From an uncultured Phenylobacterium sp. (GTDB lineage: Bacteria > Pseudomonadota > Alphaproteobacteria > Caulobacterales > Caulobacteraceae): a stretch of 10,628 bases of DNA. The position numbers and the translations under genes were made by a program. Below the pieces are notes generated by a model that was not told where the DNA came from, did not search any database, and saw only the letters and a program-made list of their open reading frames with translations. The stretch lies in NCBI GenBank assembly GCA_945952355.1, contig CAMFIW010000051.1, forward strand, positions 1 to 10,628, given 5' to 3'. This document shows, one piece after another, positions 9,071 through 10,628 of the stretch (positions are counted from its first letter, which is position 1; every line of letters starts with the position of its first letter).

Positions 9071-10628
9071 ATGGCGGCGGACGTGGACGGAGCGGGTGCG
9101 GGATCGACGACGGGACCGGGGGCGAGGATCGCCCGGCTGGACGCGCTCGTCCCAGGCATGCCGATCGTGTTCGGCGGGGACCGCGTGACCCACGTGTCCG
9201 ATGCCCTGGCCGGCGCCTTCCGGCCCGGGGATCGTCTGGTCGTGGTGCAGGACAGCGGCGACCTGCTGCACGTGCCGGCCGCCGTGCAGGCGCTGGCCGA
9301 CCAGGCCGTCGGGCGCGCCCGCGCCGCCTTCGCCCGCATGGGTGCGGTCGGCGACGACCAGATCAGCGCCTTCTTCGACGGCTTCGCCGCCGCGCTGGCG
9401 GACCCGGCCGTCTGGGACCGGATCGCCGGGGCCAATGCGCAGGACGTCGAACGCGCCCGCGCGCGGGGACGATCCACGACCCGCCTGGCCATCGGCGAGG
9501 CCATGCGTCGCGACATGGTCGCCGGCCTGCTGGCCTGGCGCGACGGCGCGGCCGGCCGCGGCCGCGTGCTGGAGGCGATCGACCATCCCGGCTGGAGCGT
9601 CGAGCAGGTCACCGCCCCGCTGGGCGTGGTCGGCTTCGTCTTCGAGGGCCGCCCCAACGTCTTCGCCGACGCCACCGGAGTCCTGCGCACCGGCAACACC
9701 GTGGTGTTTCGCATCGGATCGGACGCGCTGGGCACGGCCCGCGCCATTGTCGAACATGCGCTGGACCCAGCGCTCGCCCAGGCCGGCCTGCCCGACGGCG
9801 CGGCGGCCCTGATCGCCTCGCCCGAGCACGCCGCCGGCTGGGCCATGTTCTCCGATCCGCGCCTGGCGCTCGCCGTGGCCCGCGGCTCGGGCCCGGCCGT
9901 GGCCCAGCTCGGCGCCATCGCCCGCCAGGCCGGGACCCCGGTCAGCCTGCACGGCACGGGCGGCGCCTGGATAGTTGCCGACACCGCCGCCGACGCCGAA
10001 CGCTTCGACGCGGCCGTCTACCACTCGCTGGACCGCAAGGTCTGCAATACGCTGAACGTCTGCTGCATCGTGCGCGAACGCGCCGCCGAGCTGGTCCCCG
10101 TCTTCCTCCGCGCCCTGAAGGACGCCGGGGTCCGGCGCGCGGGCTGCAAGCTGCACGTCCTCGAAGACGCCTGGGACCTTATTCCAGCCGACTGGCGCGA
10201 GGCCCGGGTCACCGTCGCCCGCGCCGAAGGCCCGCGCGAGGAACCCCTGGCCGAACGGCTCGCCGAGGCCGAGCTCGGCCGCGAGTGGGAGTGGGAGGAG
10301 ACGCCCGAGGTCACCTTGGCCGTGGTCGACGACCTGCCCGCCGCGGTGGCCCTCTTCAACCGCTACAGCCCCCGCTTCGCCGCCAGCCTGATCTCGCGGG
10401 ATCCGACCGCCCACGACCGCTTCTTCGCCGGGATCGACGCGCCCTTCGCCGGCGACGGCTTCACCCGCTGGGTCGATGGCCAGTACGCCCTGAACCGGCC
10501 GGAGCTCGGCCTCTCGAACTGGGAGCACGGCCGCCTGTTCGCCCGCGGCGGCGTCCTGGCCGGCGATGGCGTCTTCACGGTCCGCGCGCGGGTGCGCCAG
10601 GCCGACATCCACCTCGACCGCAATCCCG
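9071..10628 (+). CDS. ProA-like aldehyde dehydrogenase with N-terminal extension (3' end cut off)
   Basis: No stop occurs before the window edge; 519 residues are visible. Similarity to gamma-glutamyl-phosphate reductase (ProA, which makes glutamate semialdehyde with NADPH) is clear but distant. ANAQDVERARARG is at 121-133, APLGVVGFVFEGRPNV at 182-197, RTGNTVVFR at 206-214, and the catalytic-cysteine segment KVCNT has C325. FTRWVDG at 464-470 and GRLFARGG at 487-494 match the ProA STRFTDG and RLHARGP segments. Departures from ProA are RKVCNT where RPSTCNT-like text is usual, no clear counterpart of the QHSDAI segment (YSPRFAASLI instead), and an insert inside the FTDGG...GxGAE region. ProA is about 420 residues long; this protein has about 75 extra N-terminal residues (including FRPGDRLVVVQDSGDLLHVP at 50-69) that I do not recognise. 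It may be the organism's working ProA or a paralogue with another acyl-phosphate substrate. The ATG at 9071 is the best start but lacks a good ribosome site; GTG 9083 and TTG 9026 are alternatives. Confidence 0.8.
   Translation, partial: MAADVDGAGAGSTTGPGARIARLDALVPGMPIVFGGDRVTHVSDALAGAFRPGDRLVVVQDSGDLLHVPAAVQALADQAVGRARAAFARMGAVGDDQISAFFDGFAAALADPAVWDRIAGANAQDVERARARGRSTTRLAIGEAMRRDMVAGLLAWRDGAAGRGRVLEAIDHPGWSVEQVTAPLGVVGFVFEGRPNVFADATGVLRTGNTVVFRIGSDALGTARAIVEHALDPALAQAGLPDGAAALIASPEHAAGWAMFSDPRLALAVARGSGPAVAQLGAIARQAGTPVSLHGTGGAWIVADTAADAERFDAAVYHSLDRKVCNTLNVCCIVRERAAELVPVFLRALKDAGVRRAGCKLHVLEDAWDLIPADWREARVTVARAEGPREEPLAERLAEAELGREWEWEETPEVTLAVVDDLPAAVALFNRYSPRFAASLISRDPTAHDRFFAGIDAPFAGDGFTRWVDGQYALNRPELGLSNWEHGRLFARGGVLAGDGVFTVRARVRQADIHLDRNP

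Noticed and set aside
8918..10612. A 564-codon minus-strand open frame opposite the ProA-like gene
   Set aside because: The plus strand carries recognisable ProA-family motifs throughout; the minus-strand product has no motif and is a codon-bias shadow.

Overview
The window is a gene-dense, GC-rich (roughly two thirds G+C by eye) stretch of an alphaproteobacterial chromosome, most likely from Caulobacteraceae (Caulobacter/Phenylobacterium type). The grounds are the ribosomal-protein/GTPase block rplU-rpmA-(GNAT)-obgE-proB, the Ala/Lys/Pro-rich tail on ribosomal protein L21, GTG starts, and GANTC sites in promoter regions. The organism is inferred from gene content; no rRNA or tRNA gene is present.

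Layout. (1) Bases 1-1120: a divergent metal-homeostasis pair. The 5' end of a COG0523/CobW-type G3E GTPase runs leftward off the window, and a DmeF-like cation diffusion facilitator runs rightward. Between them lies a near-perfect Zur-type palindrome (137-155). (2) 1149-2510: a membrane-anchored class A beta-lactamase-fold serine hydrolase with SxxK, SDN and KTG motifs and an unusual ExxLQ in place of ExxLN. (3) 2511-3634: rplU and rpmA (50S proteins L21 and L27), with a clear promoter, a structured leader with attenuator-like features, and a strong intrinsic terminator. (4) 3694-6501: a RimJ/RimL-type GNAT acetyltransferase, then obgE (ribosome-assembly GTPase) and proB (glutamate 5-kinase); obgE and proB overlap by 4 bp. 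(5) 6498-8921, minus strand: a hybrid sensor histidine kinase with a periplasmic NIT-like sensor region. Its stop codon shares a CTAG tetranucleotide with the proB stop. (6) 9071 to the end: a gamma-glutamyl-phosphate-reductase-like (ProA-like) aldehyde dehydrogenase, divergent from the kinase, with a ~75-residue N-terminal extension and unusual active-site surroundings; its 3' end lies beyond the window.

How the genes fit together: L21, L27 and ObgE all concern the large ribosomal subunit and form the conserved core. ProB starts proline synthesis; its usual partner ProA would act next, but here only a divergent ProA-like gene is seen, separated from proB by an opposite-strand signalling gene. 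The left-end pair looks like a zinc-responsive module: a metallochaperone-type GTPase and a metal transporter under one candidate Zur operator.

Most of the window is ordinary core genome. The parts most worth a second look are the Zur-box/COG0523/variant-CDF pair, the extended ProA-like protein, and the rplU leader.
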